Shown: positions 7,133 through 16,024, counted from the first letter of the stretch. The stretch: 35,392 nt of DNA from Candidatus Thorarchaeota archaeon (GCA_003345555.1 PRDJ01000068.1:1-35392); one strand, 5' to 3'. Numbers and translations are program-made. Notes: generated from the letters alone by a model not told the origin.

Positions 7133-8116
7133 ATGGAGTCTAAGAAACCGGTGGCCATTATCCTTGCAATCTTTGTAGTTACTTCTGTGGCAGCCGTTGC
7201 AATCTTCTACCCCAGACCGGCAGGTGCAAGTATTAGGATAGGATACCTTAGTCAGGATCTACATCAGCTGGCTCTAAGAGTCGCCTACGAAAAGGGATGG
7301 TTCGAGGAAGAGGGTGTCAACATCACGCTCATGCAGTACCAAAACGGTGCGTATGAGATGGATGGGTTTCTCGCTGGACAAATCGACGTGGGCTATCTGG
7401 GAATAGCACCTGCTCTCACCAAGAGCGTAAACCAACACATCAACATCACTGTGCTAGCGACCGCGAACCTTGAGGGATCATCGATTATGGTGTTCAAAGA
7501 GGAGTACGATGCTGGGCGAATCATCAACATAACTGGTCTCGTCAATAGAACGATTCTCCATCCCGGTCCTTCAAGTGTTCAGGCATTTCTGCTCAGATTA
7601 GCATTGAATCAGTCTGGAATTTCCATGTCACAGGTTTCTCTCGAGCAATCGCTTCCTCAGAACATGGCCATATCACTGACTGCTGACAGACCTGCATTCA
7701 TCGCTTGGGAGCCGTTCTGTGCTTTAGCCCAGTACAACAATCAAGCTGTTCCCATCCTGTCTTCGCATGATATATGGCCGGGGCATCCATGTTGTGTGCT
7801 TGCAACATCAAACGATTTTCTCAGGACTAGTCCTGACATTGTGCAGAAGATTGTGGATATTCATAAGCGAGCCGAGCAGTGGATTCTGGCAAATCCGATA
7901 GACGCAATGAGCATCGCGGTCAAATGGCTGCTGGTCGACACGATGCCCGTAGAGACTGCGTTAAATCGAATCACTTACGACTACGGTCTTAATCGGACTG
8001 CCTTCGAGAAGTATCTGACTTTCTTGATTACTGAGGGCCTCGTCACGATGGACCTTAGTGGTATCAATTCGTTTCTAGATCGCTTCGTAAACAGTACCTT
8101 CATTGAACATGTATAG
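7133..8116 (+). CDS. ABC transporter substrate-binding protein, SsuA/NitT/Thi5-like
   Basis: A 327-residue periplasmic-binding-type protein. Residues 5-26 form one hydrophobic segment (uncleaved anchor or signal), with no lipobox cysteine. The mature part begins with IRIGYLSQDLHQLALRVAYEKGWFEEEGVNI, the start of the NMT1/SsuA/ThiY fold, followed by GFLAGQIDVGYLGIAPAL. Such proteins capture alkanesulfonates, taurine, nitrate, thiamine precursors or similar small molecules outside the cell. Many N-x-S/T sites suggest a glycosylated surface protein. Start: the frame is open from 6992, but the ATG at 7133 follows AAGGAGT at good spacing and directly precedes the anchor. The ligand cannot be assigned; the internal 'HPCC' (vicinal cysteines) is unusual. 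Confidence 0.82.
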   Translation: MESKKPVAIILAIFVVTSVAAVAIFYPRPAGASIRIGYLSQDLHQLALRVAYEKGWFEEEGVNITLMQYQNGAYEMDGFLAGQIDVGYLGIAPALTKSVNQHINITVLATANLEGSSIMVFKEEYDAGRIINITGLVNRTILHPGPSSVQAFLLRLALNQSGISMSQVSLEQSLPQNMAISLTADRPAFIAWEPFCALAQYNNQAVPILSSHDIWPGHPCCVLATSNDFLRTSPDIVQKIVDIHKRAEQWILANPIDAMSIAVKWLLVDTMPVETALNRITYDYGLNRTAFEKYLTFLITEGLVTMDLSGINSFLDRFVNSTFIEHV

Positions 8117-8211
8117 GTTAATGTGGCAGAGGTTGAAGGCGGTTGATACAAGCAGCTTGAACGGACTGACCATGCTTCGATTTCTGGACACGATAGGGAT
8201 GGCGAGGAAAC

Positions 8212-9024
8212 ATGGACGAGACTTGTAGAAAGAGACGCAGAGGGCGACCCTTTCACATCTTGCTCAAGGACGTATTTCTCAAGGCCGTGCTTCCTCTCAT
8301 TATTCTTCTGGCCATTTGGCAGTCTATCGCAAGTGTTGCCCAAGGGATAAGTTTGTACGACATAGCGTCTTCTTTCATGAAGCTGGCTGTCTACGGTGAT
8401 GCTGATGGAACGACGCTCGGGCAACACACGGCTATCAGCATGCTACGGGTTACGATGGGGTTTGGCGCTGCTTCAGTCACCGCGATTCCGCTTGGCATTA
8501 TCATAGGCCGATACCGCGCTGTCAACATGGTGCTAAGCCCTGTTATTGAGGCCATGCGCCCGATTCCTCCAATCGCATGGATTCCTCTTTCAATTCTGCT
8601 CTTTAGGACCAACATGCTTGGCGCCCAGGTTTTCATTATCTGGGTGGGGGCGTTCTTTCCCATCCTACTCAATACTGTTGCTGGAGTCAAGAGAACCAGC
8701 ATCGTCCATCTTGAAGTGGGACGAACCTTCGGGGCCACTGAACAGCAGGTGCTTTCAAGCATAATCCTTCCGTCCGCTGCGCCAGAAATCATGGCCGGTC
8801 TCCGAATTGGCTTCGGTATTGGCTGGATGTGCTTGGTTGCTGCAGAAATGATTGGTGGTGGCCTTGGTCTTGGGTACTTGGTGATTATAGCAGAGCAGCT
8901 CGGCAGAACTGGTGAAACCATTTCGGCAATACTAGTAATTGGTTTCATTGGTTTCGCGATTAGCTATGTACTCCTTCGCCTTGAGAAATCGCTGTTAAGG
9001 TGGAGAAGAGAGGTCGCTGTCTAG
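8212..9024 (+). CDS. ABC transporter permease, SsuC/TauC-like
   Basis: A 270-residue inner-membrane permease with about six transmembrane helices (first about 21-43, last about 232-256). Residues about 168-205 contain the EAA loop that docks the ATPase: EVGRTFGATEQQ, then IILPSAAPEIMAGLR. That is the canonical BPD_transp_1 pattern for the sulfonate/nitrate/taurine group. It follows the binding protein on the same strand after 95 bases. GAGG stands a few bases before the ATG. The final CTAG serves as stop for this gene and for the convergent ATPase gene. Confidence 0.88.
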   Translation: MDETCRKRRRGRPFHILLKDVFLKAVLPLIILLAIWQSIASVAQGISLYDIASSFMKLAVYGDADGTTLGQHTAISMLRVTMGFGAASVTAIPLGIIIGRYRAVNMVLSPVIEAMRPIPPIAWIPLSILLFRTNMLGAQVFIIWVGAFFPILLNTVAGVKRTSIVHLEVGRTFGATEQQVLSSIILPSAAPEIMAGLRIGFGIGWMCLVAAEMIGGGLGLGYLVIIAEQLGRTGETISAILVIGFIGFAISYVLLRLEKSLLRWRREVAV

Positions 9025-9812
9025 GTTCCTCTTAGATGCATTGCTTTCTCCTGTTCAACTCTCAGCAAATCAAGTATTTCCGCCCGGTACGAGAGACAGT
9101 CTGTAGAGGTCCTGTCCCGTGGCCGGGGCAAACTGATGACGAATTCATTGATTATGTGAGCAGGGATGTTGCTTAATAGGATCACGCGGTCCGACATGAA
9201 TACAGCTTCGTCAACATTGTGAGAAACGAAGATGATCGTTGAGCCCGTCTCCTGCCATATCCTCAGGAACTCCTCCTGCAAGTAATTCCTCGTCTGTGAA
9301 TCAAGATTCGAGAAGCATTCGTCAGAAACTAGGATATCAGGAGACGTGACCAGGCTCCGAGCCATTTCCGTCTTTCGAGCTTGTCCTCCTGATATTTCAT
9401 GAGGAAGGTTGTTCTCGAACTCTTTCATTCCCACTAGGTCGACCATTCTATCAACGAGCATCTGCCTCTCGGCCGGGTCATAATGTTCGGCTTCGAGGCC
9501 GAACTCAATGTTCTTTCGAACTGTTCTCCATGGGAATAGGCTCTCCTGCTGAAAGATGAAGCCGACTCGGTGTCGCCCCCCCGAAGCACGAGCACCATCG
9601 AATACCACTTCGCCGCTGTCAGGTTGAAGAAGTCCTGCTATGATTTTCAGAAGGGTTGTCTTGCCGCACCCTGAGGGTCCAAGTATGCTCAGGAACTCCC
9701 TGTCTTGAACGTCAAACGAAATGCCGTCCAGAACCTTTGTCTCTTCCATGTCATCGTTGAAGTACGACTTCCTGAGGTTTCGTACTGAGAGTTTCGGCAA
9801 TTTCGGCACCAC
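9021..9812 (-). CDS. ABC transporter ATPase, SsuB/TauB-like
   Basis: A 263-residue nucleotide-binding subunit. Walker A is GPSGCGKT (45-52), the Q-loop is FQQESLFPW, the signature is ISGGQARKTEMARS, Walker B runs ILVSDECF with DE, then SNLD of the D-loop, and the switch histidine is in FVSHNVDEA. Two deviations from the usual SsuB sequence are seen: ISGGQARK in place of LSGGQRQR, and DECF in place of DEPF. It is encoded convergently with its presumed permease rather than in the same operon, so expression must be matched from separate promoters. The start is GTG (9812), with a second GTG directly after. Confidence 0.9.
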   Translation of the reverse strand: MVPKLPKLSVRNLRKSYFNDDMEETKVLDGISFDVQDREFLSILGPSGCGKTTLLKIIAGLLQPDSGEVVFDGARASGGRHRVGFIFQQESLFPWRTVRKNIEFGLEAEHYDPAERQMLVDRMVDLVGMKEFENNLPHEISGGQARKTEMARSLVTSPDILVSDECFSNLDSQTRNYLQEEFLRIWQETGSTIIFVSHNVDEAVFMSDRVILLSNIPAHIINEFVISLPRPRDRTSTDCLSYRAEILDLLRVEQEKAMHLRGT

Positions 9813-9988
9813 CCTACGGTCATGTTGTTCCAGTTAAATAGTGTACTGCAGAATGCGCGAACCGTGCTTCAATCGCGCAAAGTAGAAAAGGACACCAAAC
9901 GCCCAAGATACATTAGAGATGCGATTCGTATTGGCGTTCATCTACTCCATGCGACGCACTGCCAATCATATACGGAACGTGAAATCAG

Positions 9989-12325
9989 TTGGATTCACCA
10001 AGAGTTCTATTCGAGATAAAAGACGACCTCAGCACGAGCGCGATCGCAGTAGGAAACCTTGCGGGCTCGGCACAGCCAGAGTTGTGTACTGGTGGACGAG
10101 ACGGAGTGCTCCGCATCTATAGTGCAAGAAGAACCGGGGTTGAATTTCTGGCACAACATGACGTTGAGGGGAGCATCCTATCCATCGAGATTGCGGATGC
10201 AAACAACGATGGCCAAATGGAACTGGTGGTTGGCAGAAGCGTAGGTCCTCGCGATGTTCCCGGACAGGCCGGGACACTGCAAGTCTATCGGCTGACGTCG
10301 GCTAACGCCTTCGAGCTCCTGGCTGAATACCCCGTCGACCGCTTTGTGACCTCAGTCCACGTTACAGACGTAACAGGTGATGAGAAGAACAAGATACTTG
10401 CGGGCGGCAGTGACTCCACACTGAGGGTTCTCGAAATGGATACAGAGAACAACCTGCGTGAGTACGCTCGTTACCAGCTCGAAGACATGCCAATAACAAT
10501 CGGCACCTCTGATGTGGACGGTGACGAAATCGACGAGATTGTCACAGGCAACCGTGACAAAACCCTGCGAGTTTTCAGGGTAAAGGATGGTTCCATCGAG
10601 CAGATGGATGTCTTGGATCTGCCAAGCCCTGTTGTGTCTGTCGCCTCGGGAGACATACTTGGAGACCGAAAGATGGAGCTTGCAGTAGTCACGTACGACG
10701 GATCAATTAGAGTCTATCGTAACGAGGAAAGCAAACTCGAGCTCTTCTCTATGCTCGAAAAAGTCAAGGCTCTTTCAGTGAGAATCGAGGAGATGAATGC
10801 CGACCATTTGGATGAGCTGGTTGTGGCAACATCGGACGCAAGGATTGTCTTCTACAATGTTCAGGCGGCTGAGCTCCATGAGCTGGCAACAGTCAGCATC
10901 GGAACGAAAATCCTTGCGATTAGCGTCGGTGACACTGATGGAAATGGGCGCAAGGAGGTCTTGGTGGGCATCTCGAATGCGCCCCTGAAGGTCGTCGAGG
11001 GGCTGTACACTCTCATACCAAGATTCGAGGTGAGCACGGAGGCACGAGCTGGCAGCCGACTCACTGGCAAGTTTACGATTACGAACGTTACCGATAAGCA
11101 GGTGAGCGGTATCTCCGGGAAGGTCTACTGGTTCCCCAAGAGCGACATGGAGATCACTCCTCAGCAACTTCGCTTTGACTTGGACGCCCATGAGACGAAG
11201 ACGGCGGACTTACAGCTTACACCGAATGTTGAAGGAACGATCATAGTGAGGCCGATTGTCCTGATGTGGACCGACAATGCAGGTCAGGTTAGACAGGTTA
11301 CGACGCCCGAGACCGCAGTACTAGTGCAGAGAGGCAGTGCTATTGCCGCCCCCGTTGCTAGCACACCAATTGCCCTTCCATCAGAGTCTGAATCCCGCGG
11401 GACCGAGGCGGAGGCTGATTCCTTTGGTCCAGTTATCGGGACTGGTTTCGGCGCGGTCCACGCCGCCCAGGCCGAACAATCGTCGGATGAGGCTCCAATC
11501 TCAGCTAGTACAGAGGAAGCCCTCAGAGACGCAGAGAGACTTCTGGACAGGATTTTCGATGAATCACCTCCAGAAGTGGAACTGAGCGCCTTGGTAACTG
11601 AGGCGGTGTCAGAAGAAGAAGAAGCCGAACCAGCACCGGTGGCGCCGACTGTTGTTGCTTCGAACGAGAGTGCAATCGTTGCCGAGATACGCGCCCGTAA
11701 AGCGAAGTCTCCGAAACCTGGCACAACCTCAGATAGCTATAGCTATCTCTTCAAGACAATGGTGACGGGAGAGGGTGCGGTCGGCAAGACCGCTCTTGTA
11801 AACCGATTTACAACAGGGCAGTTTGAGAAGGACTACAAGACCACGATAGGTTCCCAGTTTGCTGTGAAGCTAACATACATCTCGCCGACGGAGTCTGACT
11901 ATGCTGTTGGAATCAAGATTCAGGCGTGGGACGTTGCCGGGCAGGCACGCTTCAAGGCCGTCCGCAAGATGTACTACAGCGGCGCAGCAGGTGTCATACT
12001 TGTCTTCGATGTTACTCGTAGGCGTTCATTCACTGAGCTAATGAAGTGGGTAGAAGAGGCCGATGAGTCAATCGGCGGCCGCGTTCCGATGGTGTGTGTC
12101 GGCAACAAAATTGACTTGCCTGACAGGGCTGTTCCGAGTGAGGAAGCCAAGGAATGGGCGGAATCGCAAGGGTTTGTCTACATGGAAAGCAGTGCGAAGA
12201 CTGGGGAAGGCGTGGCGGATATGTTCAGCGTGCTCGCAGAACTGATGTGGGGAATTGCGCACAAGGGGACCGATTCAAGGAAGACTGGCGACAGCAAGAA
12301 AGGCCCGGATTCCAAGAAGCGCTAG
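9989..12325 (+). CDS. Beta-propeller / Ig-like / Ras-Rab GTPase fusion protein
   Basis: A 778-residue protein. Residues about 15-335 hold seven repeats of about 45-50 residues with an acidic D-x-(D/N)-x-D-x-x-x-E-(L/I) turn followed by (T/V)-x-(D)-x-x-(L/I)-(R)-(V/I). That is one seven-bladed FG-GAP-like propeller, of the kind also seen in BBSome and ITFG2-type proteins. Residues about 340-435 form an Ig-like beta-sandwich; about 440-585 is an Ala/Pro/Ser/Glu-rich linker. From about 588 comes a small GTPase with G1 GEGAVGKT (594-601), switch I TTIGSQF, G3 WDVAGQ, G4 NKID and G5 SSAK. No C-terminal prenylation cysteine; the tail is Lys/Ser-rich. No signal or membrane segment, so it should be cytosolic. 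Start is TTG: an in-frame stop lies three codons upstream and no ATG occurs before the second blade. It converges on iorB, sharing CTAG as stop. Confidence 0.88.
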   Translation: MDSPRVLFEIKDDLSTSAIAVGNLAGSAQPELCTGGRDGVLRIYSARRTGVEFLAQHDVEGSILSIEIADANNDGQMELVVGRSVGPRDVPGQAGTLQVYRLTSANAFELLAEYPVDRFVTSVHVTDVTGDEKNKILAGGSDSTLRVLEMDTENNLREYARYQLEDMPITIGTSDVDGDEIDEIVTGNRDKTLRVFRVKDGSIEQMDVLDLPSPVVSVASGDILGDRKMELAVVTYDGSIRVYRNEESKLELFSMLEKVKALSVRIEEMNADHLDELVVATSDARIVFYNVQAAELHELATVSIGTKILAISVGDTDGNGRKEVLVGISNAPLKVVEGLYTLIPRFEVSTEARAGSRLTGKFTITNVTDKQVSGISGKVYWFPKSDMEITPQQLRFDLDAHETKTADLQLTPNVEGTIIVRPIVLMWTDNAGQVRQVTTPETAVLVQRGSAIAAPVASTPIALPSESESRGTEAEADSFGPVIGTGFGAVHAAQAEQSSDEAPISASTEEALRDAERLLDRIFDESPPEVELSALVTEAVSEEEEAEPAPVAPTVVASNESAIVAEIRARKAKSPKPGTTSDSYSYLFKTMVTGEGAVGKTALVNRFTTGQFEKDYKTTIGSQFAVKLTYISPTESDYAVGIKIQAWDVAGQARFKAVRKMYYSGAAGVILVFDVTRRRSFTELMKWVEEADESIGGRVPMVCVGNKIDLPDRAVPSEEAKEWAESQGFVYMESSAKTGEGVADMFSVLAELMWGIAHKGTDSRKTGDSKKGPDSKKR

Positions 12326-12939
12326 ACTTTCGTTCCACGAAGTTTCCGTTGTTCTAGGTCTTTGAACCCGTTGTCAAATGCGGCAAGATTCGAATCTTTT
12401 GGGAGCATGAGATTAGCTACAGACTCCCTGATTTGCGAGGAGCTCATTGGCAGGCTATCGAGCGCGGCTGCGGCCCCCAGCACAAAGGAGTTCAATACGA
12501 GGCGACCGCTCGTCTGCCGAAGTGCTCCTGACAGCTCGACGGGATAGGTTGCCGGGCACAGGGCGGACACAGCTTCGAGTACATCACTTACCGGCGGATA
12601 TTTCGTCTGACCCGATAGAGACTGCAGAGTCTGTACTGGGCTAGTGCTCAGCACAATCGTTGTTATCTTACTGGCGAAGGATATTGCGGCGCGGAGGGAC
12701 TCCATTGGCTCAAGCCCTAGTATCAGGCTAGCGGCGCCTGCCGGTATCAATGGTCCGACCTCATCTATTCCGATGCGTACATGAGTGAATACTGTGCCCC
12801 CTCTTCGAGAAGCGCCAAAGGTTTCTCCTATGACAGGTCTATACCCTGCCAAGACTGCGGCTTCAGCAAGTACCCTGCCAGATACGAGGTTGCCCTGACC
12901 GCCCACTCCGGCGACGATTACATTGCAGGGTCGTTCCAG
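12322..12939 (-). CDS. iorB: Indolepyruvate:ferredoxin oxidoreductase beta subunit, non-AUG start
   Basis: About 205 residues. It contains the gamma-type 2-oxoacid oxidoreductase domain: VIVAGVGGQGNLVSGRVLAEAA, then GETFGASRRGGTVFTHVRIG, both diagnostic of IorB. With IorA it oxidises arylpyruvates from aromatic amino acids to aryl-acetyl-CoA and reduced ferredoxin. Start: the only standard start codon in frame is a GTG at 12906, which would delete the first beta strand and split the GVGGQG loop. The iorA stop codon lies in the same frame, at 12948-12946, and is itself the end of a Shine-Dalgarno (GGAGGTGA, 12953-12946). The CTG at 12939, 6 bases further on, restores the family N-terminus, so I set the start there. 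Confidence 0.88.
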   Translation of the reverse strand: MERPCNVIVAGVGGQGNLVSGRVLAEAAVLAGYRPVIGETFGASRRGGTVFTHVRIGIDEVGPLIPAGAASLILGLEPMESLRAAISFASKITTIVLSTSPVQTLQSLSGQTKYPPVSDVLEAVSALCPATYPVELSGALRQTSGRLVLNSFVLGAAAALDSLPMSSSQIRESVANLMLPKDSNLAAFDNGFKDLEQRKLRGTKV

Positions 12940-12945
12940 ATTCGT

Positions 12946-14820
12946 TCACCTCCGGATAATAGCATCATGTGGACAAGCATCAATGCATGAGCCACAGCGC
13001 ACACACAGCTCATCTGAGATAACCGGTCTGCCTTCTTCGTAATCCCAGCCAATAGCCGGGCAACCATACTGCGCGGCGCAAATCCTGCAGCTCTCACCTC
13101 GGCAGAGACTGGAGTTGATTGCTACTGGAGCTCTGCCACCTGGGACGACATCATGTCTCTCCTCTTCGAGCCTGCAAACGCTATTCAGGATTAAGACCTT
13201 GAGGCCCTGTTTGGCCAAGGTAGAATGGATGAGGTCCGTCATTGACACGACGTCTGTTGCGTCACCAACCGCAAGGAAGTCCGGTTCGACGGCCTCAACG
13301 AGGCTTCTGATACTGACTTTTCGGTGACCTTCTTCTTGCGACGTTGATCCCGGATGCGTTTGAAAACCTGTCATTGCAGTAGTCGCATTATCAAGTATGA
13401 GGAATGTGATGTCAGCACTCTTGTGTTTGGCATTGACTAGGGCTGGCATACAGGCATGGAAGAATGTCGAGTCTCCAGCAACAGCAACGACTCTGCAGTC
13501 AAAACCGAATCGCTTCAATTGCCCGAGCCCACAAGCAGTTCCTATTCCGGAACCCATGGCCTGCATTGTCTGCATTGCCTCATCATAGAACACGCCCATT
13601 GAGTAACATCCTATGTCTCCTGCCACTACTAAGCGGTCACTCAGTCGCTTGCGTATCTTGCGGAGCGCCCAGTAGACGTTCCTGTGGGTACATCCGGCGC
13701 AGAATGTAAGAGGTCGAGGGATGAGCAGCTTTTCGGCTTTCCCGATTGCAGTCTGATTTGACTGCAGCATCCCGGGACCTCTCACCAACGCTGCATCCCT
13801 TAGCGCATGAAGAACAATATCCACATTCATCTCTCCCCAGGCTGGAATTGTACCCGTGCGCTTGCCAATGAACTGTGGAGAGGAGGTTCTCGTGAGGTCT
13901 GCAGCGAGAGCGCGAGTTTCATCTTCAATGAACGGATCGGTCTCCTCTACGAACAAGACCCTCTTTGCCTTGGATATAGCCCCCGTAATCAAATGCTGGG
14001 GAAGAGGGTGAGTTGTTGTCAGCCTAAGCAATCCAATGTCCTTTGTGTCCGCTAAAGCAAGGGCTTCCTTGGCGTAGAGGCCGCAGATTCCGGAAGATAT
14101 CACGAGGTGTTTCATGTCTTTTGGATAATCGTATGTATTCAACGGCGATTTCTCGAATTCTGCTGCGATGAGCATGAGCTTCGCCAGAAGCTCTCTATGT
14201 TTCACATAGGGCTGCGGCACATTATACAGACCTTTCGGCAGAGCCCGTGTGGCCGCTTTCGCTCGCTTGGTGATGTCGCCGATGGTCACTAAGCCTCTAG
14301 AGTGGCTCAGGCGTGTTGTGCTTCGAACTACAACGGGTATCTCAAACCTTCTTGAGATGTCAAGAGCGGTATGCATGACCTCCATTGCCTGCTGGGCGCT
14401 CGCTGGCTCCAGCATTGGGAGCATTGCGGCCTTTGAGTAGAATCTGGAGTCCTGTTCATTGCTGGAACTGTGCCCTTGAGGGTCATCACAAACAACAATC
14501 ACTAGACCTCCTTTCCCTGTACCTGACAGGTTGACATTCAATAGGAAGTCAGCTGCGACATTCAGACCTAACGATTTCATGGGGCAGATTGCCGGTACTC
14601 CCGCCCAGCTTGCCCCTGCCGCGGCTTCGAGAGCCACTTTCTCGTTAGTGCTCCATTCTGCGTAAAGGTTGAGCTGCCCAATGCTTTTCATTAGAGTCTC
14701 GGTTATCTCAGTAGATGGAGTTCCAGGATACGACGTACAGAAAGATATGCCTGCCTCCAATGCTCCTCGGGCTATTGCCTCATTGCCGCTCATGATGACT
14801 GAAGAACCCGAGTCTGCCAT
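12946..14820 (-). CDS. iorA: Indolepyruvate:ferredoxin oxidoreductase alpha subunit
   Basis: A 624-residue fused subunit. N-terminal pyrimidine domain: SGNEAIARGALEAGISFCTSYPGTPSTEI (about 10-38). A transketolase-like middle domain follows, then the ThDP-binding domain with CAGCTHRNVYWALRK (about 363), GDIGCYSMG and AGDSTFFHACMPALVN. The C-terminal ferredoxin domain has CRGESCRICAAQYGCP and CVRCGSCIDACPHDAI, two clusters. It ends directly at the second cluster, as usual for IorA of about 600-640 residues. It produces reduced ferredoxin and arylacetyl-CoA during peptide catabolism, in parallel with the por operon. The last codons and TGA form the iorB ribosome binding site. It is divergent from the DHH phosphoesterase gene, 121 bases away. 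Confidence 0.95.
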   Translation of the reverse strand: MADSGSSVIMSGNEAIARGALEAGISFCTSYPGTPSTEITETLMKSIGQLNLYAEWSTNEKVALEAAAGASWAGVPAICPMKSLGLNVAADFLLNVNLSGTGKGGLVIVVCDDPQGHSSSNEQDSRFYSKAAMLPMLEPASAQQAMEVMHTALDISRRFEIPVVVRSTTRLSHSRGLVTIGDITKRAKAATRALPKGLYNVPQPYVKHRELLAKLMLIAAEFEKSPLNTYDYPKDMKHLVISSGICGLYAKEALALADTKDIGLLRLTTTHPLPQHLITGAISKAKRVLFVEETDPFIEDETRALAADLTRTSSPQFIGKRTGTIPAWGEMNVDIVLHALRDAALVRGPGMLQSNQTAIGKAEKLLIPRPLTFCAGCTHRNVYWALRKIRKRLSDRLVVAGDIGCYSMGVFYDEAMQTMQAMGSGIGTACGLGQLKRFGFDCRVVAVAGDSTFFHACMPALVNAKHKSADITFLILDNATTAMTGFQTHPGSTSQEEGHRKVSIRSLVEAVEPDFLAVGDATDVVSMTDLIHSTLAKQGLKVLILNSVCRLEEERHDVVPGGRAPVAINSSLCRGESCRICAAQYGCPAIGWDYEEGRPVISDELCVRCGSCIDACPHDAIIRR

Positions 14821-14941
14821 CTGTTCCAGCTCTGTTCACTCAGGCTGAGTACCAAAGAAAACGATTTCGGAACCTCTCGAATCTCAAGATAACCGAAGGA
14901 AACAATGAAAAGGCCAACCCTTTGTTCACGACTGGGTCAAG

Positions 14942-16024
14942 ATGACAGAACCGGCCGAATTGGGAGCTGTGAAGATTAGCTCAGTATTCTCGATTTCCCA
15001 CGAGAAGGATGTTGACGGTCTGCTCTCCGCCGTGATTGTATCCAGATACGCCAGTTCCAAGAACCTCAAGTATGCCTTTACCCTCACGGACTATGGTTTG
15101 TTCGAGTCAGTGTTTCCGAAAGCCGCTACCTTGAGAAACAGTCTCATTGTTGTTACTGACCTGGGCTTGGATGACCATTCGATCGACATAGTTGCAAGTT
15201 CCCTTGGGAAAGCCATTGCGCAAGGGTGTCGTGTGGTCTGGCTGGATCATCATGACTGGACGGACAAGGCGGTGCGGTCTATTCTGTCACTGGGCGGCAA
15301 CCCGCGGCTTACTGTGAACCACGAGTTCTGTGCTTCGGAGATAGCATTCAAGGTTCTCATGCCTAGGGATAATGTGTGTGCAGAACTTGCCAGAATAGCT
15401 CATGATACTGACTTCAACATGAGGCAAATCGAATCCGCAAATGCATTGACTGATGCACTATCTCTCATCAGATTCGGCACAGTCGACAAGGGTCAAGATT
15501 TCACAGAAGCAATCACACCGATCTTGAAGAGCCTGAACGAGAATGGAATGGCTGGCATTTGGGACGAGAATGCGGGGAGATTCCGAGATAACCTGCTCAA
15601 TCAGCGAGTTGATGCCTACAGAAAAGAGAAGATCAAGAAGATGAGGAAGGCGTTGGCTGGTCGTTCTGACTTGGAGATTCATGGTTGTCTTGTCAGGATT
15701 GTTGAGATACCGAATGGGGTCACCACTACAGATATGGGCACTTGGGCTGCGGATGAGCGTAACCTCAAAGTCGGCGATGAGCAACTAAAGGTAGCTGATT
15801 TGCTGGTGACGCTCAGTCCAAACGGCCTGCTTGGTTTCAGACGTGGCCAGGACAAGATTCAGTGCAATGCTGCGGCTAGGTTGTTCAAAGGGGGCGGCCA
15901 CCCATACGCGGCAGGAGGCGAATATGGAATGTACCACGATTTTCAGGCCGCGTGTGACGACATATTCACCACACTATCAACAAGCAAAGAATGGATCTCA
16001 GAAGAAGAGAGCGGTTCGTCATAG
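14942..16024 (+). CDS. DHH/DHHA1-family phosphoesterase
   Basis: A 360-residue metal-dependent phosphoesterase. Motif I is SHEKDVDG (19-26), where Asp23 and Asp25 bind metal. Motif II is VTDLGLDDHS (71-80), motif III is LDHHDW (101-106), and the DHHA1 C-terminal substrate motif is GGGHPYAAGGEY near residue 318. Members include nanoRNases, pAp phosphatases, cyclic-dinucleotide phosphodiesterases and RecJ-like nucleases. The length and single DHH-DHHA1 layout with no extra domain fit the nanoRNase/oligonucleotide group best. No signal peptide. It converges on the regulator operon with only 29 bases between the coding ends. Confidence 0.88.
   Translation: MTEPAELGAVKISSVFSISHEKDVDGLLSAVIVSRYASSKNLKYAFTLTDYGLFESVFPKAATLRNSLIVVTDLGLDDHSIDIVASSLGKAIAQGCRVVWLDHHDWTDKAVRSILSLGGNPRLTVNHEFCASEIAFKVLMPRDNVCAELARIAHDTDFNMRQIESANALTDALSLIRFGTVDKGQDFTEAITPILKSLNENGMAGIWDENAGRFRDNLLNQRVDAYRKEKIKKMRKALAGRSDLEIHGCLVRIVEIPNGVTTTDMGTWAADERNLKVGDEQLKVADLLVTLSPNGLLGFRRGQDKIQCNAAARLFKGGGHPYAAGGEYGMYHDFQAACDDIFTTLSTSKEWISEEESGSS

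Noticed and set aside
8121..8228. 35-codon open frame between binding-protein and permease genes
   Set aside because: No recognisable features, weak ribosome site and overlap with the permease start; likely chance.
8391..8948. 185-codon minus-strand frame opposite the permease
   Set aside because: Shadow of a membrane-protein gene that has clear EAA-loop motifs on the plus strand.
11284..11724. 146-codon minus-strand frame inside the GTPase fusion
   Set aside because: It is the shadow of the Ala/Pro/Ser/Glu linker; its Ser/Ala-rich translation is a by-product of that composition.
12946..12948. iorA TGA read as selenocysteine, giving an IorA-IorB fusion
   Set aside because: The ferredoxin domain of IorA ends exactly there, the TGA is part of a Shine-Dalgarno for iorB, and I see no SECIS-like element. 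Non-AUG initiation of iorB explains the arrangement better.
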